From: Lachnospiraceae bacterium
GTDB lineage: Bacteria; Bacillota; Clostridia; Lachnospirales; Lachnospiraceae
Length of the DNA: 64,000 nt
Assembly: GCA_910576125.1 (NCBI GenBank)
Contig: CAJTHM010000007.1
Coordinates: forward strand, 177,317 to 241,316
Reading direction: 5' to 3'
In this document: in pieces, positions 54,388-63,507 of the stretch
How the letters are laid out: each line of letters begins with the position of its first letter
How positions within the stretch are numbered: the first letter of the stretch is position 1
Made by a program: the position numbers and the translations under genes
The notes under the pieces: model-generated
Seen by the model: the letters and a program-made list of their open reading frames with translations, nothing else
Database searches by the model: none
What the model was told of the DNA's origin: nothing

Positions 54388-55047
54388 TCATATCTTCAAC
54401 AGCTTATAGCCATAGGTGGGCACGGTCACCAGGCGGCCCTGCAGCGCGAGCTTTTTCCGCACCTGCTGCACATGGGTGTCCACCGTCCGGGTCTCCCCCT
54501 CAAAGGCATAATCCCACACCGCAGCCAGCAGCCTTTCCCTGGAAATGACCACGTCCTGATGCCGGATGAAGAAGACCAGCACATCGAATTCCTTGGGAGA
54601 CAGCGCCACTGCCGCGCCGCCCTTTTCCACCATGTGCTTCTCGGTATCCACCGTGATGTCCCCGTAAGCGAACGCTGTCTCGGCTTTGTGATGGCGCTTC
54701 ATCACCAACTCGATCCGCGCCAGCAGCTCCAGCGCCTCAAAGGGCTTCACTATATAGTCCTCCGCCCCGGATTTCAGCCCCCGCACCTTGCTGGCCACAT
54801 CCTGCACCGCCGTCAGGTATATCACCGGAATGCCTAAGTCCTTCACCCGCTCCATCACCTGGAACCCGTCCAGCCCCGGAAGCATCACGTCCAGCAGAAC
54901 CAGGTCATAATCCCCGCCGGAAATCCGCTCCACAGCCAGGCCCCCTTCCCCGCAGATCTCGCTCTCATAGCTGCCCATGGAAAGGCATGCCTGTATGTAC
55001 TTTGCTATATTGACGTCGTCCTCCACGACGAGTATCTTACAAGACAT
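54388..55047 (-). CDS. OmpR-family response regulator
   Basis: 219 residues. Receiver with D53 in DYDLVLLDVMLPGLDGFQVM and K of DYIVKPF; C-terminal winged helix (ALSPKEFDVLVFFIRHQDVV; RTVDTHVQQVRKKLALQGRL). ATG 55047 follows GAGAGGGATAAG. Cognate of the kinase at 52821-54299, 88 bases downstream. Confidence 0.95.
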   Translation of the reverse strand: MSCKILVVEDDVNIAKYIQACLSMGSYESEICGEGGLAVERISGGDYDLVLLDVMLPGLDGFQVMERVKDLGIPVIYLTAVQDVASKVRGLKSGAEDYIVKPFEALELLARIELVMKRHHKAETAFAYGDITVDTEKHMVEKGGAAVALSPKEFDVLVFFIRHQDVVISRERLLAAVWDYAFEGETRTVDTHVQQVRKKLALQGRLVTVPTYGYKLLKI

Positions 55048-55145
55048 TTCTTATCCCTCTCTTAAAAACTGCCGGAAACCAACTAATTACATCCTGTTCA
55101 GGAAAAAAGTCCGGCCCACCCCATCCATTATACAGAATACTCCGC

Positions 55146-55178
55146 AAAAAGGAAAGCGCCTCCGAAGAGACGCTTCCT
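55146..55178 (-). terminator. Intrinsic terminator after the 55178-55756 gene
   Basis: On the minus strand AGGAAGCGTCTC and GAGGCGCTTTCCT pair around a TTCG-like loop with one bulge, followed by TTTTT. It separates the transporter operon from the two-component genes. Confidence 0.7.
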
Positions 55179-55756
55179 TATCCAATGCCTCCTCCGCAGC
55201 TGAACCGCGTCTTTTGCGGGTAATGCTCCAGAACCACGTAGAACGTCCTGTCGTCAATCCGCTTCCACTGCTCCCGGGTGAACTGCTGATCCGTCATGGT
55301 CATGGGCAGCAGGATTTCCATGCTCTCCCCCTCTTCCATCTGCAGCCTGAGCGTGCCCAGCTGCGGATTCAGCAGATACATCAGCTCCATGTCGAACTGG
55401 TTCCCCCAGGCTCCGGACTCAAAGGCCATGCTGGTCAGATCCAGCGTGCCGTCATCCGTCCCGGTTTTTTCAATGGTCAATGCGGCCAGCCCTATCCGCT
55501 CCCGGCTGATGGGGTATTCTTGCCCATTTTCATCCGGCAGGAGACGGAACCCCGGGCAGAGCTCATGGAGGATTTCCCCGTCCGACCAGCTCCAGCCTGA
55601 GAAAGTGACGGTATAGCTCCCAAGCCGCACGGATTCCCCCAGCCCATAGGTCTGCTCTTCAGGGCCGGGGTACCGGGCGTTGAGCCAGTACAGGCGGCAG
55701 CCGATTCCGGCAAGCGCAATTGTCAGCAGCATTATGCTCATGATTTTCCGCATCAT
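55178..55756 (-). CDS. Secreted/membrane-anchored protein of unknown function (DUF5028-like)
   Basis: 192 residues from ATG 55756 after AAAGGAGTGGG. N-terminal hydrophobic anchor (MMRKIMSIMLLTIALAGIGC) and WLNARYPGPEEQTYGLGESV, then a beta-rich extracytoplasmic domain. The R-Y-P-x-P-x-x-x-x-Y start recalls DUF5028 proteins found beside ABC-2 transporters in Clostridia; assignment is tentative. It follows the ATPase gene and is likely an accessory subunit. Confidence 0.65.
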   Translation of the reverse strand: MMRKIMSIMLLTIALAGIGCRLYWLNARYPGPEEQTYGLGESVRLGSYTVTFSGWSWSDGEILHELCPGFRLLPDENGQEYPISRERIGLAALTIEKTGTDDGTLDLTSMAFESGAWGNQFDMELMYLLNPQLGTLRLQMEEGESMEILLPMTMTDQQFTREQWKRIDDRTFYVVLEHYPQKTRFSCGGGIG

Positions 55757-55893
55757 ATTTCCCACTCCTTTTCTATGGAATAACACCTTTCCTGACCCAA
55801 TGCCTGATTCTGTTCCCTGAGATTTCGAGGGCATATTGGAATAGACTCCCAAAATCTTCAGGCCGCCGGACACACGGCTTCCCGCGTCCGGGG

Positions 55894-56526
55894 TCAGGCC
55901 TGTGAAAAGACGCCGTCCTCCACCCTGTAGATCCAATCCGACAGCGTCTCCAGCTCCTCCCTGTCGTGGCAGGCCAGGAGGATAAGGCAGCCGGCTTCCC
56001 GCTGTCTGCCGATGATGCCCCGCAGCAGGCGGCAGCCGTCCTCGTCCAGGCCGTTGAATGGCTCATCCAGCACCAGGAGCCCGGGGGATTCCATGATGGC
56101 ACAGGCGATTCCCAGGCGCTGGCGCATCCCCAGGGAATACTTCCTTACTTTTCGTCTGTCCTTGGGATCCAGACCCGTCTGCTCCAGCGCCGCCATGATT
56201 TCCTCCGGGGCGGTCTCTCCCCGGATGGCCGCCAGAAGCCGCAGGTTCCCGTACCCTGTCCTGTCCGGCAGAAAAACCGGCGTCTCCAGGAGCATCCCGA
56301 GCTTCGATGGGAAATCCTGTCCCTTTCCTATCGTTATTCCGTCTACATCGATGTTTCCTTCCGTCAGCCCGATGAGTCCGCAGACGGCGCGCATCAGCAT
56401 GGTCTTACCGGAACCGTTCTTTCCCAGAAATCCGTAGACCGCGCCGCTTTCCAATGTCATGTTCACGTCTTTCAGCACCCTGGCACCGTGTATTTCTTTT
56501 GATCCGTGGGTTATTGTTATTTTCAT
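55894..56526 (-). CDS. ABC transporter ATP-binding protein (ABC-2 export type)
   Basis: 210 residues. Walker A GKNGSGKTM, signature YSLGMRQRLGIACAI, Walker B LLVLDEPFNGLD, H-loop LACHD. A short ATPase of the lantibiotic-immunity/bacitracin type in general build. Serves the two permeases encoded upstream. Confidence 0.93.
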   Translation of the reverse strand: MKITITHGSKEIHGARVLKDVNMTLESGAVYGFLGKNGSGKTMLMRAVCGLIGLTEGNIDVDGITIGKGQDFPSKLGMLLETPVFLPDRTGYGNLRLLAAIRGETAPEEIMAALEQTGLDPKDRRKVRKYSLGMRQRLGIACAIMESPGLLVLDEPFNGLDEDGCRLLRGIIGRQREAGCLILLACHDREELETLSDWIYRVEDGVFSQA

Positions 56527-56683
56527 TCCTGTTCTTCTTTCTTCCTAAATATTAGCATGATAGTAAACGACTTTAAAAACTTTACTTTGACACATTACAC
56601 TGCTTGTCATTGCTATGGTACTTTCTCTCATCGGCTTTCCCATTTCGGCCGGGACAGGATTTGGCTCGGATGGCGGCGCCGAT

Positions 56684-57799
56684 TCAGAAAATGTCTTTCC
56701 GCCTTATCCATCTCATGCCGAAAAGCAGCACGACAGCGTTCCACAGCCCGCAGAGCATCAGGCAATTCCGAAAGCATATGGCAGGGTTCCCTGACAGGAA
56801 GTCCTGGCGCAGGAGCATGGAGAAGTTTCCGAGAAACCCGGGGGAGGCCCAGAACACAGAAGCCGTAAGGTACCCCAGTGTAAGGAACAGGGCCATTGCA
56901 GGCTCCAGCGCCAATGAAAGCATCATCTCCGTCAGGCACAGGGTAAGGGACACCAGGACAGGCTGCACCCACCAGCGCAGGAATATCTCCCATCCTGTAA
57001 GCGTCTCCGGGCTTATCCCATACAGGCCGTCCCGGAAGTCCCTAAGCCCCAGGAAATCTCCCCTGGCCGGAGCTCCCGCTGCCAAGTCTTCTGGTGCGGC
57101 GCTTTTCCTTGCAGGACTTTCTGTCGCTACCCTTTCCGGCGACGGATTCCCGAGAACTGCGCTTTCCGCTGCTAAGTCTTCCGGCACCGCACTTTTTGGC
57201 TCTGGACTTCCCATTGCCATGCTTTCTGCTGGCAAGTCTCCTGGCATGGCACTTTTCTTTGCCGAACTTTCTGCAGCTACTCTTTCCGGCACTGGACTAC
57301 CTATAATCGTGCTTTCCGTGGCCAGGTCTCCCATCCCTGCGCTTTCTGTCACCAGAGCGCCCAGGGCCAGCGCCGCCGCCAGCAGCAGATAGTAGGCTGC
57401 CACGGTACAGGCCACCCAGGCCGCCTTGCCAAGCAGCCAGTTCCTGCGCCTACCTGCGCGCACAATGGCCTGGCCGCCGCTGCGCGTAAGGTCTTCCGCC
57501 GGATAAGAGGCCGTCAGGAACAGCAGGCAGGCGTTCAGCATCAGCCAGGGCACGGGCAGCTCGAACTTCCCTGTCTCCGACACGAAATATTCCGGCATCC
57601 CCCGGAACAGGAAGCTCAAATGCCCCAGCATCCCCCCGGGCGTCTCCGGCGCGAAGCAGCACTGGCAGGCCAGAATGACAAAATAGGCCTGCACAAGCAC
57701 CACGCCCAGCCATTTCAGGCGGGTGCTTTGATATCCGTAGTTCAAATCATACCATATCAGAGTTCTCAATCGACTCCCGGAAAGATGTTTTTTCATCAT
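56684..57799 (-). CDS. ABC-2 permease-like membrane protein with a degenerate repeat insert
   Basis: 371 residues. Helices flank the N-terminal third (WLGVVLVQAYFVILACQCCF; AAWVACTVAAYYLLLAAALA) and the C-terminal third. Between them (about 150-245) is a low-complexity repeat built on (G/E)DLAxESxxxGxPxPERVAxESxxKKSAxP. Starts directly after the preceding permease stop (TAG-ATG). Likely half of the transporter pore. Confidence 0.75.
   Translation of the reverse strand: MMKKHLSGSRLRTLIWYDLNYGYQSTRLKWLGVVLVQAYFVILACQCCFAPETPGGMLGHLSFLFRGMPEYFVSETGKFELPVPWLMLNACLLFLTASYPAEDLTRSGGQAIVRAGRRRNWLLGKAAWVACTVAAYYLLLAAALALGALVTESAGMGDLATESTIIGSPVPERVAAESSAKKSAMPGDLPAESMAMGSPEPKSAVPEDLAAESAVLGNPSPERVATESPARKSAAPEDLAAGAPARGDFLGLRDFRDGLYGISPETLTGWEIFLRWWVQPVLVSLTLCLTEMMLSLALEPAMALFLTLGYLTASVFWASPGFLGNFSMLLRQDFLSGNPAICFRNCLMLCGLWNAVVLLFGMRWIRRKDIF
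57060..57360. repeat. Degenerate tandem repeat inside the permease gene
   Basis: Short units around GCACTTTTC/CTTTCTGC/TCTCCTGG recur about every 30-90 bases and encode the repeated DLAxES and PERVAxES blocks in an extramembrane loop. Confidence 0.65.
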
Positions 57800-58609
57800 C
57801 TACAGCAATCCCCTCTCCGCTTTCCGGAAGAAGCCGAAGAAAGCCGCCCCCGCCGCCAAAAGCAGCGCAAGCTCCCCCAGCAGCCAGGGCAGCTTTGGCA
57901 CGAACAGCTGGCTGGGCCGCAGGTATCCCGCGGGGCAGGCGGCCAGCTGCCCTGTGGTCGTCCCCAGCCCATAGAGAAGCAGGTACGCCAGGACAGGCGC
58001 CAGCAGAACGGCGAACCGGTTCCTTGTCCACAGGGAAGCGAACAGGGAAACCGTGGTGAACAGCCCATAGAACAGGCCGTCCATGGCCAGGTACACAAGC
58101 AGGTACAAAAGGGGATGGGCATAGTAGAGATCTCCCAGGAACCCCTCCGCCCCGATGGGGAAAAGCCCCAGCCCTGCCTGCGGCCTCACTGCCGGGAGGA
58201 ACAGGTTCGTCGCCAGAAAGTCAAAGGCCAGGGGCAGCACGGCAACCGCTGCGCCGCTTAAGAAAACCGCCAGATACTTTGCCCCCAGGTATGCCCTCCA
58301 CCCCAGGCGCGTCGCCGCCTGGTTCCCATAGCCGCCGGCGCAGTCGAAGGCGAAGCTCCCGCCGTGGGGAAGGGCGCAGAGGATAGGAATCCACATGAAA
58401 TACAAGGCGGCCTGGAGGGAATAGTTCTCTCCGCCCATCCATTTGCCGAAAGCGGACAGGGGATAATCCCCGCTGAGGACATAGCCCCTGACAGGCAGCA
58501 CATAATCCCGCAGATGCCAGAGGCTCAACGCGAAGCCCACGGACAGCGCCGCTGCCATGCGGCGGTTACGGAACGCCCTGTCCAGTTCGAATTTCAGATA
58601 ATTTCCCAT
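57800..58609 (-). CDS. ABC-2 permease-like membrane protein
   Basis: 269 residues, about six hydrophobic helices (LGAKYLAVFLSGAAVAVLPL; FAVLLAPVLAYLLLYGLGTT; LPWLLGELALLLAAGAAFFG). N-terminus MGNYLKFELDRAFRNRRMAA is typical of ABC-2 permeases. The stop abuts the next permease and the start follows the lipoprotein stop by 2 bases: tight operon. Confidence 0.82.
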   Translation of the reverse strand: MGNYLKFELDRAFRNRRMAAALSVGFALSLWHLRDYVLPVRGYVLSGDYPLSAFGKWMGGENYSLQAALYFMWIPILCALPHGGSFAFDCAGGYGNQAATRLGWRAYLGAKYLAVFLSGAAVAVLPLAFDFLATNLFLPAVRPQAGLGLFPIGAEGFLGDLYYAHPLLYLLVYLAMDGLFYGLFTTVSLFASLWTRNRFAVLLAPVLAYLLLYGLGTTTGQLAACPAGYLRPSQLFVPKLPWLLGELALLLAAGAAFFGFFRKAERGLL

Positions 58610-58611
58610 CC

Positions 58612-59469
58612 CTATTCCACCTTTACGCCTAAATCAATAAAAAAGCTGCCCTCATTGTCGCCGTCATATTTCTTTACCTGGTAATAGAGCTCATAAGGCC
58701 CTGCGGATCCGATGCGTTCCGCCAGGGCATCGCCTTCTCTCTCTGTCATGCTGTCACAGCCCTCTATCACCCAGCCCACCTCGCTGGTGACAGACTCGCC
58801 GGGCTCCAGCCCCCAGTGGTGGAACTGATAGGCGCCTCCTTCCTCCCAGTAGGTGTCATAGTAGACCACATCGTTCGACCACAGAAGCGTATTCAGGGAA
58901 TCCCCGATGACGATGATTCCGCCGGCATTCCGGTTGATATCCTGGAATTCGTCTGTGGTGTTGGTGAACGTGATGGTCAGGAACAGGTATTTATAATCCC
59001 CCGAAAGGTTCCCCTGGCTGTCGGTCCGGGCTTCCGACAGATAGTTTTCCAGATGCTCCAGGTTCCTGTCCCCGAAGCTTTCCGTGTACTCTGCCTTTTC
59101 GATTTTATAGGAAATCCCCCAGGCGGCAGCGGACTCGGCGATCGGCAGGATGTTCTCCTTCTGGGTGTAAAGCGTTTCATCCTCGTATACCTCCGGCTCG
59201 TCGTTCTCCAAAGGCGCAGGCTTCCCGCCGTCCCCTGTCTGACCTTCCCCCGTCTGACCTTCCCCGTCCAGGCCTCCCGAAGCCTGCGAGCCCGCGGCCG
59301 CGCCTCCAGTCTCGTCGGCTCCTGCAGCTGCGCCTCCCACTCCCATGCCGGAAGCGTCCTGCCCCCGGGCGTCTCCTGCGTCCTGCCTGGGGGAAGCTGC
59401 GTTGCCGCATCCTGACACCATTGTCATAATCAGGGCCGCTGCGATTGCCTTTGCGTATTTTCTTCTCAT
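58612..59469 (-). CDS. Lipoprotein of the ABC-2 transporter operon
   Basis: 285 residues from ATG 59469 after GGGAGGAG. Lipoprotein signal MRRKYAKAIAAALIMTMVSG, Cys, then an Ala/Gly/Asp/Gln-rich linker with EGQTGEGQTGDGG repeats, and a beta-sandwich-like domain (YLFLTITFTNTTDEFQDINR; FHHWGLEPGESVTSEVGWVI). Function not known; it may bind the substrate of the transporter or act in immunity. Confidence 0.75.
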   Translation of the reverse strand: MRRKYAKAIAAALIMTMVSGCGNAASPRQDAGDARGQDASGMGVGGAAAGADETGGAAAGSQASGGLDGEGQTGEGQTGDGGKPAPLENDEPEVYEDETLYTQKENILPIAESAAAWGISYKIEKAEYTESFGDRNLEHLENYLSEARTDSQGNLSGDYKYLFLTITFTNTTDEFQDINRNAGGIIVIGDSLNTLLWSNDVVYYDTYWEEGGAYQFHHWGLEPGESVTSEVGWVIEGCDSMTEREGDALAERIGSAGPYELYYQVKKYDGDNEGSFFIDLGVKVE

Positions 59470-59720
59470 TTTCTTAGTCTCCTCCCGTCTTGTCTTTTTG
59501 CGTTTGTATTGTCCCTTATTCCGGAAGCCTATGGCTATGATACGGCACTCCTTTATAAGAAATCCCCCAAAAAATGCAAAAATTCTGCAAAGACTCCGTC
59601 CCTCTTCCTGCACTCACAGAGGCGTGAAGCGGGTGCATGTCGGCGGCGGGAGGCCGCCGTTCTTCCTGATTTCCGGGAAACGGTTTCCCTGCCCGTCCAC
59701 GGACAATATGCCCCGGTTCT

Positions 59721-60587
59721 TCAGCGCCAGCCCTCCGGCGGCCAGAACCGATACCCGCAGAAGTCCCCCTCCGCCCCGTCGTAGTACAGCACCAGGCTCC
59801 CCTTCCCCATGGCGCACACCAGCGCGGTTTCCTCCTCGTCCCCGCAGACCTGCCAGGTTCCCCGGACGCAGCACTCCCACAGCGGTATCCGGGCCGGCAT
59901 CTCCTCCGTGAGCTCCGTCCGGGCCAAAAGAGAGACATAGAGCCTGTTCACCTGCAGCCAGTAGTCCGGGCAGTCCTCATATATCCTGTCGATTTCCTCC
60001 ACATAAGCCCGCAGCCTGCCGTCCTGCCCGCGGCTCAGTTCCCCCAGCGCCTCCGCCGCTTCCTCCATCTCCGCCCCGGAGGGACGCCTCCCGGCTTTAC
60101 GCCACACCAGAAAAGGCAGCCTGTCGCCGTTCATCGCCATGGACAGGGTGCACTCCACGCCCTCCCTTTCCACCTGCGCTTCCATCAGACAGCAGCCCTC
60201 TTCCCTTATGATCCAGAGATTCTCCCAGAAGCGCTCGTCCTCCTCCAGCCCCACCAGGCGGAACGCCTCCTGGTACACCCGGGAGCCCAATTCCTCCTTA
60301 CAGTATTCCACATAGCTTTTCCCATCCTCCCGGGTCAGAGCCTCCCGCTCTTCCTCCAGAGGATACCGGAACGCCTCCATGAAATCCCCGGGAGCCGCCC
60401 CAAGGCTCTCCGGCAGGGCCTCCTCTTCCTCCACGATGTCTTCCGCCCGGAAGACGGCGGAGTAGGCAATTGGCAGCAGGAAAATCCCGGCGGCCAGGAG
60501 ACCGGCGGCGGACGCTGTCGTGAACAATAACCATCTCTTCTTCATGGATTTCTTTTCCCTGTCCTTTTCCCAATTCTCAAAATGCAT
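59721..60587 (-). CDS. Membrane-anchored protein of unknown function
   Basis: 288 residues. Start MHFENWEKDREKKSMKKRWL at 60587 overlaps the stop (TGATG) of a truncated metG ORF; a second ATG at 60542 (MKKRW) is possible. One membrane helix (LLFTTASAAGLLAAGIFLLP), then a mostly charged extracytoplasmic domain rich in Glu. I do not recognise it. It is the first intact gene of the transporter operon and is now placed behind a T-box leader. Confidence 0.65.
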   Translation of the reverse strand: MHFENWEKDREKKSMKKRWLLFTTASAAGLLAAGIFLLPIAYSAVFRAEDIVEEEEALPESLGAAPGDFMEAFRYPLEEEREALTREDGKSYVEYCKEELGSRVYQEAFRLVGLEEDERFWENLWIIREEGCCLMEAQVEREGVECTLSMAMNGDRLPFLVWRKAGRRPSGAEMEEAAEALGELSRGQDGRLRAYVEEIDRIYEDCPDYWLQVNRLYVSLLARTELTEEMPARIPLWECCVRGTWQVCGDEEETALVCAMGKGSLVLYYDGAEGDFCGYRFWPPEGWR

Positions 60588-60682
60588 CACAGGCCCGCGA
60601 TATGCCCTATATGCAGGGAGCCGTTAGCGTAAGGCCATGCTCCCCCTATCAAAATATTCTTCAGTTTGCCTGACAAATTCAT
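60587..60682 (-). pseudogene. metG: Methionyl-tRNA synthetase N-terminal remnant (31 codons)
   Basis: ATG 60682 opens [12 protein letters not shown] followed by [19 protein letters not shown] and a stop. [15 protein letters not shown] is the class I signature start (HIGH motif) of MetRS. Everything after residue 31 has been deleted, and the stop overlaps the next gene's ATG. Confidence 0.88.
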
Positions 60683-60693
60683 CTCATAACCAG

Positions 60694-60890
60694 AAAAAAA
60701 CCCTCCTCTCTGAAAAATTTCTTTTTCAGGGACGAGGGCAAATGCTTCGTGTTACCACCCCAAATTTACCCATGCCTCACGACAGGGGCCTTATCGGCTG
60801 CGGACGAGAAATGGTTCGTCGATAGCCTATCGCGATAACGGGTGAACCCATCAAAGCCCCAAATTATGGTGTATCCTTCTGTGAGCCCCC
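60694..60890 (-). promoter_or_regulatory. T-box riboswitch leader (probably methionine tRNA-specific) with terminator
   Basis: Minus strand: a structured region from about 60890, including GGTTC/GAACC and CGATAG/CTATCG helices, then the T-box sequence GGGGTGGTAACACGAAG (around 60745-60762), then a terminator stem CCCTCGTCCCTGAAAAA / TTTTTCAGAGAGGAGGG (60722-60738 and 60701-60717, two mismatches) followed by T7. It directly precedes the MetRS remnant, so the cognate tRNA is presumably tRNA-Met. The specifier codon was not resolved. Confidence 0.75.
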
Positions 60891-60895
60891 GGCAA

Positions 60896-62326
60896 TTAAA
60901 GGTCATAATACATCCGGAACTCCGCCGGACTGGGAATCTGCTCCACTTTCCGAAGCTCCGCCCGCTTTCTGGTCACCCACACATCAATCAGCCTCTGGGG
61001 GAAGACTCCGCCTTTCGTCAGATAGTCATGATCCGCCTCCAGGGCGTCCAGAGCCTCGTCAAGGGACTTGGGCAGGCCCTTGATTTTCTTCTGCTCCTCC
61101 TCCGACAGCGTGTAGAGATTAAAATCATAAGGTCCCCAGCCGTTTGCCGCCGGGTCTATCTCGTTCTCGATGCCGTCCAGGCCCGCCATCAATATCGCCG
61201 CGTAGGCGTAATAAGGATTGGCAGTGGCATCCGGGTTGCGCAGCTCGAAGCGCTTCGTCTCCGGCGATTTGGCGTAGGCCGGAATCCGAATCACCGCGCT
61301 GCGGTTGGAGGTGGCGTAGCCAATCGTCACAGGCGCCTCATATCCCGGCACCAGACGCTTGAAAGAATTGGTGGATGGATTGGTAAAGGCGCACAGGGAC
61401 GCGATGTGCTTCAGCAGCCCGCCCATGAAGTAATGCGCCGTCCGGCTTAAGCCGGAATATCCGTCTTTGTCATAGAACAAAGGCTTGCCGTCCTTGAACA
61501 GCAGCATGTGTACATGCATGCCGCTGCCCGCCTCCTGATAGATAGGCTTGGGCAGGAAAGTGGCCGTCTTGCCCTCCTGTGCCGCCAAATTCTTGACAAT
61601 GTACTTGATAATCATGGTGTTGTCCGCCATGGCCGGCATGTCGTCCAGTTCCACCTCGATTTCCATCTGGCCGGGACCGCCCACCTCATGGTGGTGGTAC
61701 TTCACCCGGATTCCCCAGTCTTCCATCATCATGCACATCCGGCTTCGCAGGTCATACCCCACATCCTGGGGCGCCGCCACATGATAGCCGCCCTTGTGGG
61801 GCACCTCGTAGCCGTTATTGCCCGGCGTGTCCAGGCTGTGGTTCCAGTCCGCCTGCCTGGTGTCGATCCGGTAGCCGCACTGCCTGGGCGTCACCTCGAA
61901 ACGGGCGCTGTCGAACAGATAGAACTCGAATTCAGGCCCTATCACCATCCGGTCCGCAATCCCCGCCTCTTTCATATATTCCGTGGCCCGGAGACTCACA
62001 TTTTTCGGATACTGGTCAAAAGGCCTGTTCTCCCCCGCTCCGATGGTACATACATTGCCGCACATGGTCAATGTAGGCACCGCGGCAAATGGATCCACGA
62101 AGGCAGTGTCCGGGTCCGGCAAAAACACCATGTCGCTCTTCTCGATGGGCGCGTATCCATAGTTGGAACCGTCAAATCCGATACCATAGGTAAAAGTGTC
62201 CTCGCTGAACCTCTCAACGGGAATCGTGATATGTCGCCAGCGGCCGTCGATGTCCGTCATTTTGAAATCAATCATGCGAATCTGCTTTTCCTCACACAGC
62301 TTTCTGATTTCCTTGCTTCTGTCCAT
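60896..62326 (-). CDS. glnA: Glutamine synthetase, type I
   Basis: 476 residues from ATG 62326 after GGAGGTATG. Beta-grasp domain (IRMIDFKMTDIDGRWRHITI; GIGFDGSNYGYAPIEKSDMV), catalytic domain with GPEFEFYLF, KYHHHEVGGPGQMEIEVELD, GSGMHVHMLL, NRSAVIRIP and RFELRNPDATANPYYAYAAI. It makes glutamine from glutamate, ammonia and ATP in the cytoplasm. Slightly longer than the Bacillus enzyme. Not linked here to other nitrogen genes. Confidence 0.95.
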   Translation of the reverse strand: MDRSKEIRKLCEEKQIRMIDFKMTDIDGRWRHITIPVERFSEDTFTYGIGFDGSNYGYAPIEKSDMVFLPDPDTAFVDPFAAVPTLTMCGNVCTIGAGENRPFDQYPKNVSLRATEYMKEAGIADRMVIGPEFEFYLFDSARFEVTPRQCGYRIDTRQADWNHSLDTPGNNGYEVPHKGGYHVAAPQDVGYDLRSRMCMMMEDWGIRVKYHHHEVGGPGQMEIEVELDDMPAMADNTMIIKYIVKNLAAQEGKTATFLPKPIYQEAGSGMHVHMLLFKDGKPLFYDKDGYSGLSRTAHYFMGGLLKHIASLCAFTNPSTNSFKRLVPGYEAPVTIGYATSNRSAVIRIPAYAKSPETKRFELRNPDATANPYYAYAAILMAGLDGIENEIDPAANGWGPYDFNLYTLSEEEQKKIKGLPKSLDEALDALEADHDYLTKGGVFPQRLIDVWVTRKRAELRKVEQIPSPAEFRMYYDL

Positions 62327-62480
62327 ATTTTCATACCTCCGCATTTTCTGAAGCCGGCCTTTCCAGATACCTCTCCGGCCTTTGGCCATGCTGCCTGGCA
62401 GCACAGACAACACAATCCCGGCTCTGCCTGCGGAAGCGCCTCATGATTGCGCAGGCTGCCTTGGAAAATCTTTTCACGCC

Positions 62481-63296
62481 TCATTGTAAATCCAAATCCG
62501 TCCCCAGCCACCAGCGCAGCACGTCCTGAATCTTCTCGTCCCAGTATTTCCACTGATGGTCTCCGGCCGACTGTTCACAGGTCAGGTCATATCCCAGCTT
62601 CTTCACATGCTCCCAGGCCCTCAGATTCCCCTGATACAGGAAATCCTCCGTCCCGCACCATGCGTACAGCCTGGGCCTGTCTTTCCCTGCCGCCGCAAGT
62701 TTCTCCGCCAGAGCCAGCAGATCATTGTCCGAACCCTCCAGCGCTTCCGCCGAGCCGAATATCCCCCGGAAGAGCGAGACTCTGCCCGACTCTTCATCCG
62801 CGCCCTCGACGTTCCTCCTGTAGTCATCCGCCATATCCAGCGCGCCGGACAGGGAGGCCGCCGCACCGAACGTATCGCTGGCTCCCAGCCCCAGTTTCCA
62901 CGCACCGTAGCCGCCCATGGACAATCCCGCCGCCAGAGTGTCCTCCCTCCTCTCGGACATCCGGGGGAAGAATTCCCGGCAGATTTTCGGCAGTTCCCGG
63001 GAGACGAAGGTCCAGTACTTCATCCCATAGGCGGTGTCCGTGTAAAAGGCCAGATGGGTAGTGGGCATCACCACGGCGATTCCCAGCTTACTCACATACC
63101 TTTCTATGGAAGTTCTTCTCTGCCAGATTGTCTGGTCATCGCTCATGCCGTGGAGCAGGTACATGGTCTTGTACTTCCCCTCCGCGCCCTTGCCCTCCAT
63201 GCCAATCTGTCCCTGAGTCTGCTGGGGCAGTATCACATCCATATTCATGCACATCCCCAGTACATCCGAAAAAAAGTCTGCATGCAACAACGCCAT
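62481..63296 (-). CDS. Alpha/beta-hydrolase esterase (esterase D / FrmB-like)
   Basis: 271 residues, no signal peptide, ATG 63296 after GGGGGAATGG. Nucleophile elbow GLSMGGYGA (S126), likely acid D in GTEDFLY and His in SAGDHQWKYW. Members of this family include acetyl-xylan/feruloyl esterases and S-formylglutathione hydrolase; with the sugar genes nearby, deacylation of carbohydrate is plausible (inference). Confidence 0.88.
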   Translation of the reverse strand: MALLHADFFSDVLGMCMNMDVILPQQTQGQIGMEGKGAEGKYKTMYLLHGMSDDQTIWQRRTSIERYVSKLGIAVVMPTTHLAFYTDTAYGMKYWTFVSRELPKICREFFPRMSERREDTLAAGLSMGGYGAWKLGLGASDTFGAAASLSGALDMADDYRRNVEGADEESGRVSLFRGIFGSAEALEGSDNDLLALAEKLAAAGKDRPRLYAWCGTEDFLYQGNLRAWEHVKKLGYDLTCEQSAGDHQWKYWDEKIQDVLRWWLGTDLDLQ

Positions 63297-63507
63297 TTTC
63301 CATTCCCCCTTTTTTAAAGTGATAATCTCTCGGAATCTTTAAGCCAATAAACACAAGGCTTTCAGATGCCTTTTTTATTAAAATCCCCCACTTTTTTTGC
63401 CAAAAGCACTTGACAAATATATCGAAAAATGCGGCGCTTCGCGCCTGTTAATTAACAAGTATCGTCCGTTTGCGGCGACAATCTTTTTTCGATATGGAGG
63501 CGATTTT

